DNA of 64,000 nucleotides from Candidatus Peribacteria bacterium (GCA_020632295.1 JACKFU010000002.1:248001-312000); one strand, 5' to 3'; positions 53,101 to 59,818 are shown, counted from the first letter of the stretch. Notes: a model not told the origin generated them from the letters alone. Made by a program: numbers and translations.

Positions 53101-53277
53101 ATTAATTTCCCGCAGTATCCAAACTATCAACCAGTCCCCTATCAGCTCCCTCTTGCAAATTTGCAGCCTCTTGTCCAAAATCAAGCACCGGTAGGTGATA
53201 CAGGACCTGCCGCCGTTGCTGTCATTGGGGCAGGTGCCGCAGCTGGCTGGAGCTGGATGAGACGACGTAAGAAGTAA
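47188..53277 (+). CDS. Second giant cysteine-rich surface protein with TG anchor
   Basis: This 2029-residue protein has an N-terminal membrane segment (about 6-26), then TFGSCDPNGDPLACDPLAPP, closely like the first giant. It carries a Gly-Pro linker (about 456-508), Ser-rich linkers (about 508-528, 1576-1615, 1725-1757), DUF4215 repeats (about 590-810, 985-1100, 1810-1940), cysteine modules (about 830-890 and 1210-1570), an Asp/Asn-rich run (1759-1801, calcium-like DxDxDG spacing) and the C-terminal APVGDTGPA motif, hydrophobic stretch and MRRRKK. It lacks the long identical tandem repeat. Probably a sortase-anchored, disulfide-rich filament or adhesin. Partner binding unknown. Confidence 0.85.
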   Translation: MGKAMLTGLGFLTLTITIGTVLLLGNPSSQRATTTTFGSCDPNGDPLACDPLAPPDLCCGSPSCNSSGQCVCETGNCNNNGCTQAECDALDEDPAEVCTSPDTSWVDYFCEGDGIGGCVSILVPCGECSGVPACTDTIVNEEERCDYEGEPCCMGNGVSNFNSFTCDPAQNLRCDHDLNTTGNPSDGGICVKDSQCGDGNLDPDEECDLGTEGNNAPDSTCYPDCTLVYCTLPLPGEVILSYETPYSNVLTAQVPPFTEPVKECTDRGGTPIFPPGKPAGEFCHCTCPDPKITITIDGVIHCVDVCADGEHRKEDGTCVACKADEIWDPEKKECTKPYTCLPGDPDRTQTTTDCRSDCSEEFDDKHDVERCVASCVCECDGGGNAEVGVVAMLLAQLDPKDPDGDPYGGDVLECYDNCIDLTGDGDPDDPFDCAADNEENCCRAACIQWYCPADDDGGPGPTVGPGPTSGPSVGPSVGPSVGPGPGTGPGPSPGPGPGPSPGPGPGSTSSRASSVASTASASSASSKAVNCSLVCARLICPAGQTCGVSGSTCGCSGTATSSAASSVSSARSSVVASLRSSSSSSSSISPFCGDGELQSNRVGCGISGFFGRLFASLIGSTVQQCQELGEECDDGNTENGDGCDSSCKIEICGNGVLQEGEECDDGDYNGVNGFECTADCLLRVCGDGNKDGDLGEQCDDGPNNGSEESSCTAGCQAKICGDGIVDTVLGEECEDDAGTPGTTCSDNKTCSNCRCQAPANPNCGDGIIDFGEECDEGRNNSDNPNATCRTNCTRPTCGDGILDDGEECDDGNSTREDNCYACKLQTHAECNENTGQCALVRGFGPNECRPFTGCGVEKHLVCANDQCIEKLGPGANECLGNIDCVTHTQCTGDTCVRVANVQGRANTDECDPNDANACKAQCNAANCLEKDITSCKMVVGQGFCSMDDAGRHICFGTGECYKSVRGCVDDACINTFESCTGCQKPPQCGDGVVDTGEECDLGIQNSNITPNTCRKDCMLPTCGDGVKDTGEECDAPDSAFCSDSCTSQQPCGNGVIDTDLGEMCDDGNTDDGDSCPSTCQLPYCGNGVVEAGETCDFGMSCYSEPAWKTGSDGDVIYPIPCEDGETLGTGCYTKDRTEALGAYDNTDACVLCMVLGQCDEPYLTKEGCERMCRPHLTSQEDTDRINDLLTNPTGALPAHSLGVCTNCQLSEQHTECERSTGQCIVVDGKGVNQCGNDELNANCEGLGHSVCSGDGVCSISYWPPGEDECGGNADCAMHAECKVYTNPAIPWPGYACELVPGEGKDTCDLNMGCAPERSVCNFSTFTCESVPQSGPNECLENYDCQSHLECENQACVRKDGHAPNTCAFDDECVTHGECILDEKGGKICVQALGNGSQECSKDADCLRYVNRCTSLGECKPVALLEPWGGNPGDPDQADECSSNAECSRVTECVPYDGNMLCTSRPAKPGEKASYACDPFALGCSTNFHTKCDDNQCIQVQGDGANECNDDVECLEHTVCVNDECRTVDGPGLNECSPSKGCGTQTHTECQNNACVVVLYGGGNACSNDRDCKPPTSSSSSSSSSSRSPIGGSSSSSSSTSAITSDGFSSSSSSSSRPQSGGYCCTSTFICSDQVTCSNPTDERSCAIDCSFSSPYSSSSSSATYSSRKPCTTHDDCGPIDNCSSCDVEDSICLKHCSVPYCETDGFCNEGDARIQCSASECSANSSSSSSNSSSSSKSSSSKSSSKSSSKSSRYSSGFADTDDDGDYDNDDGIAYNNDDDDDGNGDNDDGIPNNNNDNNTPPLVASATICGNGTLELGEECDDNNRRDNDGCNSACLLEVGICGDGILQKLLGEQCEPSTHSPSLPYTCVNCRFVSKTCSDGVIDAGEECDNGANNSDAPNAACRQDCSLPRCGDGIRDTDYFEECDDGNRLNGDQCDRYCRNGSGKIDLTQVAGENGFPYVQQLGNGTFGINFPQYPNYQPVPYQLPLANLQPLVQNQAPVGDTGPAAVAVIGAGAAAGWSWMRRRKK

Positions 53278-53285
53278 GAAATTCT

Positions 53286-53741
53286 ATGATTTACGACGAT
53301 CTAACATCGGCAGAAATTGAAGAGCTTCTTGCAACGGAATGCTACGGACACTTAGGGTTTACAGACGAGAAAGATCGTATCTGTATCTTGCCTATCACCT
53401 ATGCATATAAAGATAACTACATCTACGGTATTTCTGAAATGGGAGGAAAGATTCGATCACTCCGCAAACATCCCCAAGCCTGTTTACAAGTAGAACGCCT
53501 TAATCCACCTTCTGGTTGGGAGAGTGTCCAAGTATGGGGTGTATTCGAAGAAATGCATGGAAAAGACCTAAGCAACATTAATACACTCATTGCAAACTTC
53601 TGGGATCGGTTTGATGAACACGAAACGATATTCTCCCCTCTTCGCGATATAGCAGTTACAGACGAATTACCAAATGTCCTGTTTAGGATATCTGTCGATG
53701 AAACTGCTGGAAAACGTGGTGGACACAAACCTCTTGGCTAA
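53286..53741 (+). CDS. Pyridoxamine 5'-phosphate oxidase-like flavin-binding protein
   Basis: This 151-residue protein has the split-barrel PNPOx-like layout: MIYDDLTSAEIEELLATECYGHLGFTDE at the N-terminus and YIYGISEMGGKIRSLRKHPQACLQVE, which matches the FMN-binding region of NimA/HugZ-like proteins. The substrate is unknown; relatives reduce nitroimidazoles, F420 or bind haem. It lies eight bases after the giant protein, possibly co-transcribed by chance, and overlaps the converging DoxX-like gene by four bases. Confidence 0.8.
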   Translation: MIYDDLTSAEIEELLATECYGHLGFTDEKDRICILPITYAYKDNYIYGISEMGGKIRSLRKHPQACLQVERLNPPSGWESVQVWGVFEEMHGKDLSNINTLIANFWDRFDEHETIFSPLRDIAVTDELPNVLFRISVDETAGKRGGHKPLG

Positions 53742-54094
53742 ATTCGCGCCACTCTTCTATATCCCCAGTACGCAAGTATCCATACGATAATGAAAATAAG
53801 TATCGTTGGAGCCATCGCAGGCATATTGATATAGAGCGCTTGCCCAGCGAGCAAGATGATGTAGAGATACCCCGCATACGCAAACTCTTTAAGCGTACGT
53901 GCTACAGGAAAGAGAATGGCAATACCACCGAGGATTTTTGCGGTGCCGTTGAAGTAGAGCACGTACCCTGGGTATCCAAGCATATTGAATGCTTCAATTG
54001 TTCCAGGAATGTCAGAGAAGTAGGCAATGGCCGATGCCACCATGGCACCGACGAGGAGGATGTTTGGAATCCAGAAGAGGAGCTTATTTTTCAT
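53738..54094 (-). CDS. DoxX-like membrane protein
   Basis: This 118-residue protein has four transmembrane segments. LGYPGYVLYFNGTAKILGGIAILFP is the DoxX-like core (helix 2 with the GxxKILGxxAIL pattern). DoxX relatives are linked to redox stress and thiosulfate or quinone chemistry. The frame runs further upstream, but ATG 54094 starts the hydrophobic protein and is preceded closely by TATCCT. Precise role unknown. Confidence 0.75.
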   Translation of the reverse strand: MKNKLLFWIPNILLVGAMVASAIAYFSDIPGTIEAFNMLGYPGYVLYFNGTAKILGGIAILFPVARTLKEFAYAGYLYIILLAGQALYINMPAMAPTILIFIIVWILAYWGYRRVARI

Positions 54095-54152
54095 GGAGAT
54101 AGGATAGCGTAGTCGTTTAGTTATGGAAAGGCTTGCCAACCGTATCATTTTT

Positions 54153-54467
54153 CTATTCATGTGGTCTGCAAAGCTTATCGCAAATTTTCCATACGATAGT
54201 CTTTTGCTCATCGGTAAGATCAGAAGTGACATGAACGTCAAAATAGTCACCATTATGAATACCAAGTTCTACCAATCTGATACCACCCGAGGCACTTTCT
54301 TCCTGCTCACCATGAACCAAAAATACTTCATCGGGTATGATGCCATTCAAAGAGAGCTCTCTTGCAAGTCTTGTTGACGGTCTCATATGTAAACCCTCTG
54401 GATTACTCATCAGAAATCTGCGAACGCTTCCATCCTCATGACCTGTATGAATGATATCTTTCTTCAT
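54153..54467 (-). CDS. HPr-like phosphocarrier domain protein
   Basis: This 104-residue protein has the HPr core: SNPEGLHMRPSTRLARELS, with the His of the GLHxRPS site in the place of phosphorylatable His15, and LVELGIHNGDYFDVHVTSD matching the C-terminal half of HPr (LMSLGAKQGDEI). About 18 extra residues lead it (MKKDIIHTGHEDGSVRRFL). No PTS enzyme I or EII is in the window, so it may be a regulatory relative. ATG 54467 is fixed by a promoter that ends six bases upstream. The region where HPr has its regulatory Ser46 reads EESASGGIR. Confidence 0.7.
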   Translation of the reverse strand: MKKDIIHTGHEDGSVRRFLMSNPEGLHMRPSTRLARELSLNGIIPDEVFLVHGEQEESASGGIRLVELGIHNGDYFDVHVTSDLTDEQKTIVWKICDKLCRPHE

Positions 54468-54473
54468 TTCTAT

Positions 54474-54502
54474 ATTATAAACTATTTTTAGTTTTTTTGC
54501 AA
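54474..54502 (-). promoter_or_regulatory. Promoter of the HPr-like gene, leaderless
   Basis: On the minus strand TTGCAA, 17 bases, TATAAT, then six bases to the ATG at 54467. Confidence 0.7.
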
Positions 54503-54503
54503 C

Positions 54504-54552
54504 TGGTGGGCTTGAAGGGTGTGAATGTAAACTCATTGTGGGGGGAGATGAT
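54504..54552 (+). repeat. 49-bp direct repeat, copy 1
   Basis: Two mismatches to the copy at 55104-55152, exactly 600 bases apart; the pair brackets the GNAT gene. It begins TGGTGGGC, the same eight bases that end tRNA-Tyr at 56114. Confidence 0.85.
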
Positions 54553-54571
54553 AGATTGGTTCAATTCTGGG

Positions 54572-54577
54572 TATACT
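54572..54577 (+). promoter_or_regulatory. -10 element for the GNAT gene
   Basis: TATACT ends seven bases before ATG 54585, just downstream of the direct repeat. Confidence 0.4.
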
Positions 54578-54584
54578 GTTCTAC

Positions 54585-55049
54585 ATGGACAATCAGCTAA
54601 CATTTTCTAAGTTTAAGGAAGAAGACTTCACAGAATATAAATCGTGGTACAAAGATAACTTACTCAACAAAGAACTCGGTCCCATGGATGATGAGTGGCT
54701 AGAGCATGCTCTAAAAGAAAGAAATGGGCAGCAGTACAGTGTCTTTCAAGAGGGTAAGCTTATCGCTGTTGTTGGTATGATGTTTCCCATAGAGGGATAT
54801 CCCGATTTGTATCTTACTGATTTTGCCATAAAGCCAGATTCCAGATATCAGGGCATTGGATCAGAGGTGCTCAAAGAACTGATAAGGCTACATCCACTTA
54901 AATCTGGACAATCATGGAAAGCAGTTGTGAACGTTCGGAACACCAAAGCAGCAGCATTTTTCAAAAAACATGGATGGAGTGTTTCTGATGAGCCGGATGA
55001 GCATGGAATGCTGGCAATACAGTACAAGAAATCTAGCCAGAAGGGATGA
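54585..55049 (+). CDS. GNAT family N-acetyltransferase
   Basis: This 154-residue protein has the GNAT fold: strand DLYLTDFAIKPDSRYQGIGSEVLKELIR holds the acetyl-CoA motif A (R-Y-Q-G-I-G), and NTKAAAFFKKHGWSV is motif B. It acetylates an unknown amine. The gene is the only one between two 49-bp direct repeats, in the pattern of a mobile single-gene cassette. Its promoter lies next to the first repeat. Confidence 0.88.
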   Translation: MDNQLTFSKFKEEDFTEYKSWYKDNLLNKELGPMDDEWLEHALKERNGQQYSVFQEGKLIAVVGMMFPIEGYPDLYLTDFAIKPDSRYQGIGSEVLKELIRLHPLKSGQSWKAVVNVRNTKAAAFFKKHGWSVSDEPDEHGMLAIQYKKSSQKG

Positions 55050-55103
55050 AATGCAAACACCTCAAATGGTCTGAGAGATATTGAATTCTTCATCTCTCAG
55101 AGA

Positions 55104-55152
55104 TGGTGGGCTTGAAGGGTGTGAATGTAAACTCGTTGTGGGGGGAGATAAT
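55104..55152 (+). repeat. 49-bp direct repeat, copy 2
   Basis: Differs from copy 1 at two positions (A/G after AACTC and G/A near the end). Same TGGTGGGC start. Confidence 0.85.
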
Positions 55153-55185
55153 ATTCTGGAAGCAGGTAGGTAGGTTCCAAGCTGA

Positions 55186-55950
55186 CTAAAACTTATAATT
55201 TTGTGATTTTTTTACATTCCTATCAATATCTTCAAACAAAGTAATAAACGCATTTTTATAAAGCTCGTACTTCTGCTTATTAATAGAAATCTTTTCACCT
55301 GCTTCCAAACCTTGAGGCACAAGTTCTAACCTCTTTAGATCATGAAGGAATTTCTTATCTACTACTCCTAATTGATGAACTATTAAATTTCTTAGCAAAA
55401 AACAAAAGGCTATTGCAGCATTTGCCTCTTCGTTTAATGATAGCTCAATATCAAAATACCCTTTTAACACTCCGGATATGGCACCGATATTTTGAAAATT
55501 TAAACCCTTATCTCTCTCTTCTTTTGAATACATCTTCTTCTCTATGGCAATATCAACACAATCATCAAAAGAAAGTTTCTCTCCTTTTTCTCTTAGTTCG
55601 TCAAAACGAATTTGAACTCCTTTAAATGCGTCAATTTTGTCTATATTGCTTTTGCAGCCATGTTTAAAAAAATCCTTAAGAGTAGCCTCTACAGCAGAAA
55701 CAAGTAGAACGATTGCTTGTCTATACAGTTCTTGGTGTTTTACACCTTCAGTATTTTTTATACTTGCATCAGAAACGACTCCATACATTTGAATTTGGCT
55801 TCCAATCTCTTTTTTTGTTTTTTCACGCAATTCCTCTTTATTTAATAAATTCTCCAAAAAACTTACAAAAGCATTTTTTAAAGAGTTCGAAACAAAAAAA
55901 ATTGAATCAACCTCTGTAAGCCTTTTTTGGAATTCATGCTTGGTATTCAT
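55186..55950 (-). CDS. HEPN-domain protein, candidate RNase
   Basis: This 254-residue helical protein contains FLLRNLIVHQLGVVD, which has the HEPN catalytic motif R-N-x3-H. The N-terminal half (LYRQAIVLLVSAVEATLKDFF) resembles the helices of MAE_28990/RiboL-PSP-type HEPN proteins, many of which are RNases in defence or toxin systems. The gene is clearly richer in A and T than its neighbours, a sign of transfer. It lies between the second direct repeat and tRNA-Tyr. No antitoxin-like partner adjoins it, so it may act alone. Confidence 0.65.
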   Translation of the reverse strand: MNTKHEFQKRLTEVDSIFFVSNSLKNAFVSFLENLLNKEELREKTKKEIGSQIQMYGVVSDASIKNTEGVKHQELYRQAIVLLVSAVEATLKDFFKHGCKSNIDKIDAFKGVQIRFDELREKGEKLSFDDCVDIAIEKKMYSKEERDKGLNFQNIGAISGVLKGYFDIELSLNEEANAAIAFCFLLRNLIVHQLGVVDKKFLHDLKRLELVPQGLEAGEKISINKQKYELYKNAFITLFEDIDRNVKKSQNYKF

Positions 55951-55968
55951 CTATGCTATTTCTGTTCA

Positions 55969-55996
55969 AATATAAAGTAGAAACACTCTTCGTCAA
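55969..55996 (-). promoter_or_regulatory. Promoter of the HEPN gene
   Basis: Minus strand TTGACG, 16 bases, TATATT, with the ATG 18 bases farther on. Unlike most genes here it has a real leader. Confidence 0.55.
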
Positions 55997-55999
55997 GGA

Positions 56000-56105
56000 T
56001 ATCATCTTAAAGAACCCCGCGAAGCGGAAGCTTGCTTTCGCTGGAGCGGCTCCGCTCAAAGGGAAGGAGAGCCCGTGAGAGGAAACCGTAGGTTTCCTTT
56101 CACGA
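56000..56105. other. Hairpin cluster next to tRNA-Tyr
   Basis: The gap between the HEPN promoter and tRNA-Tyr holds no gene but several perfect inverted repeats: GAGCGG-CT-CCGCTC, GGAAACC-GTA-GGTTTCC and TTTCA-CGAAA-TGAAA, plus an imperfect GCGAAGC/GCTTTCGC pair. They lie downstream of the tRNA on its own strand and may terminate or process it, or be integration-site structure. Confidence 0.45.
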
Positions 56106-56113
56106 AATGAAAG

Positions 56114-56198
56114 TGGTGGGCCGGGAGGGACTCGAACCCCCGAAGGCAGAGCCAACTGGTTTACAGCCAGTCCCGTTTGACCACTTCGGTACCGACCC
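56114..56198 (-). tRNA. tRNA-Tyr (GUA)
   Basis: 85 nt type II tRNA on the minus strand: acceptor GGGTCGG with CCGGCCC, anticodon stem ACTGG/CCAGT with loop CTGTAAA, long variable arm, T-arm around GGTTCGAGTCC, encoded CCA. Confidence 0.96.
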
Positions 56199-56207
56199 AC
56201 GAGAGGT

Positions 56208-56235
56208 ACTCTAACAGATTTTCCTGTTTGCTCAA
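56208..56235 (-). promoter_or_regulatory. tRNA-Tyr promoter
   Basis: Minus strand TTGAGC, 16 bases, TAGAGT, ending nine bases before the mature 5' end. Confidence 0.6.
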
Positions 56236-56366
56236 TATATTTGTTGGACGTTCTCTTTCGCTATGGAACCGTTTTTAGGGCTTGTTAAAAAGTAAAACAC
56301 AGAATCATCCTTCTGTAATATTCACCACTTGTTGTCTGTCACGCCAAAGCGTACCATCCTAGGTCC

Positions 56367-56645
56367 ATGACAAATGAAATCACCCTGAAAGATGTTATCA
56401 TCCATATACAAGCCATGCGCGGCAGCTTGGAAGGACGTATGGATAGAATGGATATTCGCATGGATAGGATGGAAGGCAGAATGGATAGAATGGAAAAAGA
56501 AATGCATGAAAGGTTTGATGCAGTGGATAGGCGATTTGACGAAGTAGATCAACGATTTGATGCCGTTGATGAAGATATCCAAGCACTGGGAATGGACATT
56601 ATTGCCATAAAACAGTTTGTTGGCATACCGGTAGTCGCTGACTAA
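56367..56645 (+). CDS. 92-residue heptad-repeat coiled-coil protein
   Basis: The middle of the protein is a run of seven-residue units (GRMDRMD, IRMDRME, GRMDRME, then RFDAVDR, RFDEVDQ, RFDAVDE), giving a predicted long coiled coil. It begins with a DNA-binding-like short helix region only weakly (TLKDVIIHIQAM). Such proteins are common in CPR genomes and have no assigned function. It converges with the ABC permease gene, overlapping by four bases. Confidence 0.7.
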   Translation: MTNEITLKDVIIHIQAMRGSLEGRMDRMDIRMDRMEGRMDRMEKEMHERFDAVDRRFDEVDQRFDAVDEDIQALGMDIIAIKQFVGIPVVAD

Positions 56646-57862
56646 CCTTCCCATCTAATGGCCTCCATCGGGCTCTTTTCCGCTGCTTTTCTGGCTGGAT
56701 ACAACCCAAAAACGAGCCCTGTTCCAAGTGCCATACTCACTGCAGCAATGAGTGCTGGAATGGAGAGGACAAATGGCACATGGCCAATGAACTTTGAAGC
56801 AATAGCCGCAAGCAGTGCTCCTATACTTGCTCCTCCAATAATACCGATTATACCGCCGAGCAGTGTGAGTGAGACGGCTTCCATGAGAAACTGACGGAGA
56901 ATATCTTGCCTAGTTGCCCCCACTGCTTTACGAAGACCAATCTCACGTGTGCGCTCGGAGACAGACACGAGCATGATGTTCATAATTCCAATGCCACCAA
57001 CAACGAGGGAGATGCCGGCAATCAAACCGATAAATGCCGTGAGTCCTAGGCCCACTGTCCCAACAATTTCTGTTGCTTGGGCTGCGCTACGAGCGCGGAA
57101 ATCATCTTTATCGTAATCGTTATCCGGGTTTTCAATACTATGACGCTGCCGAAGAAGCGAGGTGATATCTGCCATGGCAAGGGCATCGTCATCGATAGTG
57201 GATTTCATGGACATGTAACTTAAAAATTTCTGCCCTGTTTGCGCTCGGGCAGTTGTAAAGGGTACGTAGACAGGCGTATCAAGATCTTGCAGCAACGCAG
57301 AACCAAGCGACTGCATGACACCAACAACTGTGTAGAAACGTTCCCCTACGCGAATGCGTTCTCCGACAGGATTTTTATCTCCGAATAAATCCTCTGCTGC
57401 TTGCGCTGCAAGCACTGCAACACTCCGTGCACCGCTGACATCTGCATCGTTTAATATGCGTCCATCTTCTACTTTTAAACTGTAATTATTGAAAAATTCT
57501 TTGGTGGTTCCAAAGACATACGGTGAAACTTCTTCAGTACCATAGACAACCTTTTCCGTGACAAAGATAACAGGAGCAACACTCTCGACAGTCGAGAGTT
57601 TTTTTACCGCCTCGTAGTCTGAAAATGTGAGACTGTCAGTGGAGCGTCCAAACTTCTCGAACCCCGTTGGATATACTTCGATAAGGTGGCTGCTAAAACT
57701 TTCAACCTGGTCTAAAATGTACCGTTCGAAGCTGCGACCAACCGATACCATGAGCACGGTAGACCCCACACCTATGATAATACCAAGCATCGTCAGGAGC
57801 GACCGCATGCGATGTGCGAGGATTGCAGACTTTGCCGTTTGATAGATATCACTGTAGAGCAT
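56642..57862 (-). CDS. MacB-like ABC transporter permease (second)
   Basis: This 406-residue protein has one N-terminal transmembrane helix (LLTMLGIIIGVGSTVLM), an outside MacB periplasmic-core domain (about 45-265), and three C-terminal helices with GGIGIMNIMLVSVSERTREI, the FtsX/MacB signature. It overlaps the other permease by one base (TAATG), so two different permeases probably form a heterodimer with the ATPase at 59073. Likely exports peptides, lipids or antibiotics. Confidence 0.9.
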   Translation of the reverse strand: MLYSDIYQTAKSAILAHRMRSLLTMLGIIIGVGSTVLMVSVGRSFERYILDQVESFSSHLIEVYPTGFEKFGRSTDSLTFSDYEAVKKLSTVESVAPVIFVTEKVVYGTEEVSPYVFGTTKEFFNNYSLKVEDGRILNDADVSGARSVAVLAAQAAEDLFGDKNPVGERIRVGERFYTVVGVMQSLGSALLQDLDTPVYVPFTTARAQTGQKFLSYMSMKSTIDDDALAMADITSLLRQRHSIENPDNDYDKDDFRARSAAQATEIVGTVGLGLTAFIGLIAGISLVVGGIGIMNIMLVSVSERTREIGLRKAVGATRQDILRQFLMEAVSLTLLGGIIGIIGGASIGALLAAIASKFIGHVPFVLSIPALIAAVSMALGTGLVFGLYPARKAAEKSPMEAIRWEG

Positions 57863-59073
57863 TATTCGTAGCGAAGGGCATTCATTGGAGATAAAAGAGC
57901 TGCTTTGCGTGCTGGGTACAGACCAAACCCAAGACCCGTAGCAAATGCCATGCAAAGAGCTATGCCAATTGATGGAAGCGAAAGAACAAAATCGTACGTT
58001 GGGAGAAACTTATCCACTATCCCCGCTACAAGCCCGGCAAGTGCTAATCCGAGGAATACACCAATCATCCCTGCGATAACTGTTAGAGCAATTGCCTCGA
58101 TAAGAAACTGCAGCAGAATATCTCTGCGTTTTGCACCGACTGCTTTGCGAAGTCCTATCTCTCGTGTCCTCTCAGAGACAGCAACGAGCATGATGTTCAT
58201 AATTCCTATACCACCAACGATGAGAGAGATACCGGCAATCGTGGTGATAAAGAGGGTAAGCCCTAGTGAAACCGCACCCAGGATATCGTTTGCCTGCGCT
58301 GATGTTCTCACAATAAAATCATCGTCACCAACGATACCGTGTCGTTTTCGGAGTAGAGTCTCGACATCGGACTGCGCAAGATCAAAATTGCCAACTGCCT
58401 GAAGCGATACAACATTAAGATATTTTTGACCGGTCTGTGCGCGTGCAGTAGAAAGTGGAATAAAAACAAATTCATCAGCATTTTGAAAAAACTGTGTCCC
58501 AACAGATTCTAGGGTACCCACCACTTCATAAAAACGGCTTCCAATTTTTATACGTTTTCCAATGGGGTCTTGCTTACCAAAGAGATCATCGACAATTTCG
58601 GAGCTTAAGACCACAACATTTCTTGCTCCTCGGATATCAGCATCTTCCAGTAGCCGACCAGCACTCAGTGTGAGTTCACGATTACGAAAGTAGTTTGGCA
58701 CCGTACCAATGACTCGAGGTTCAGTAGTCTCTCTTCCATACGTTGCTTGCGGTACGGGCAGAAACATTGCAGGGGCAATACTTGTAACCGTATCAAGCTT
58801 TTCCAGTGCTTCTATGTCTGAAAATGTGATGCTATCAAACCCTGCCTGAACCGTTCCTTCCGCCCCTTCTTGTTGTCCTGGGAAGATAACCATGCTCTGT
58901 GCTCCAATGGAACTAATTTGCCCGAGGATTAATTCCTCCATACTTGCACCAACCGATGTCATTAAGACAACAGACCCTACACCGATAATAACACCGAGCA
59001 TGGTAAGCATTGCTCTGTTACGGTTGCGATCTAGGCTTTTACGTGCCGCTTGGAACGTATCGATAACAAGCAT
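57862..59073 (-). CDS. MacB-like ABC transporter permease (first)
   Basis: This 403-residue protein is a paralogue of the next gene with the same layout: helix AMLTMLGVIIGVGSVVL, outside core domain, and C-terminal GGIGIMNIMLVAVSERTREI with GLRKAVGAKRRDIL. It shares one base with both the ATPase stop and the next start. In the MacAB family, the core domain couples ATP hydrolysis to movement of substrate outside the membrane. Confidence 0.9.
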   Translation of the reverse strand: MLVIDTFQAARKSLDRNRNRAMLTMLGVIIGVGSVVLMTSVGASMEELILGQISSIGAQSMVIFPGQQEGAEGTVQAGFDSITFSDIEALEKLDTVTSIAPAMFLPVPQATYGRETTEPRVIGTVPNYFRNRELTLSAGRLLEDADIRGARNVVVLSSEIVDDLFGKQDPIGKRIKIGSRFYEVVGTLESVGTQFFQNADEFVFIPLSTARAQTGQKYLNVVSLQAVGNFDLAQSDVETLLRKRHGIVGDDDFIVRTSAQANDILGAVSLGLTLFITTIAGISLIVGGIGIMNIMLVAVSERTREIGLRKAVGAKRRDILLQFLIEAIALTVIAGMIGVFLGLALAGLVAGIVDKFLPTYDFVLSLPSIGIALCMAFATGLGFGLYPARKAALLSPMNALRYE

Positions 59074-59816
59074 TACTTTGTCAGGTTATGATTCTTTTTT
59101 GCATTGAGTCGTTTGAACTTCGTTGTATCAGAATCAATATGTCCGTCACGCAGGTGAATAATGCGTTTGGCATGCTGTGCAGTGTTTTGCTCGTGTGTGA
59201 CCAGAATAATTGTGCGGCCTCCCGCAGCATGCAGTTCTTGAATAGCCTCCATCACTTGGTTTCCCGATTTACTGTCCAAGTTTCCTGTTGGCTCATCGGC
59301 AAAGATGACATCGGGCTCTGTCACAAGAGCTCTTGCAATTGCTGTGCGTTGCTGTTGTCCTCCGGAAAGTTGATTGGTGTAGTACGTTGCTCTATCGCCT
59401 AGTCCAACCGTCTCAATGGCATGCATAGCTCGGTCTCTGCGTTCCGATGCAGGGATAGTTGGATGATACAGCAGTGGAAGCATGACATTTTCGAGTACGG
59501 TCGTACGTGGCAGAAGGTTAAATGCCTGAAACACAAAACTCACACGTGTTGCACGAATTGCGGCTAGTTCATCATCCGTCATGGTGCGTGTTGCTTCTCC
59601 ACGAAAGAGATACTTTCCACTCGTTGGCTGGTCGAGGAACCCTAAAATATGCATGAGGGTTGATTTTCCAGACCCCGACGGGCCCATAATGGAGACAAAC
59701 TCCTCTTCGTTGATGGTAAGATTTAGCCCATGTAGTACAGCCGTTTCCAGTTCTTCTGAGAAGTATGACTTACGGAGATCGACTGTTTCGATGAGTGGTA
59801 CCTGCTTTGATGCCAT
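59073..59816 (-). CDS. ABC transporter ATP-binding protein (MacB/LolD type)
   Basis: This 247-residue ATPase has Walker A MGPSGSGKSTLMH, signature LSGGQQQRTAIARAL, Walker B VIFADEPTGNLDS and the H-loop ILVTHEQ. The short linker and sequence put it in the LolD/MacB branch, which powers mechanotransmission-type exporters. It lies two bases after the HlyD-type gene and overlaps the first permease. It should energise the two permeases that follow. Confidence 0.95.
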   Translation of the reverse strand: MASKQVPLIETVDLRKSYFSEELETAVLHGLNLTINEEEFVSIMGPSGSGKSTLMHILGFLDQPTSGKYLFRGEATRTMTDDELAAIRATRVSFVFQAFNLLPRTTVLENVMLPLLYHPTIPASERRDRAMHAIETVGLGDRATYYTNQLSGGQQQRTAIARALVTEPDVIFADEPTGNLDSKSGNQVMEAIQELHAAGGRTIILVTHEQNTAQHAKRIIHLRDGHIDSDTTKFKRLNAKKNHNLTK

Positions 59817-59818
59817 GA

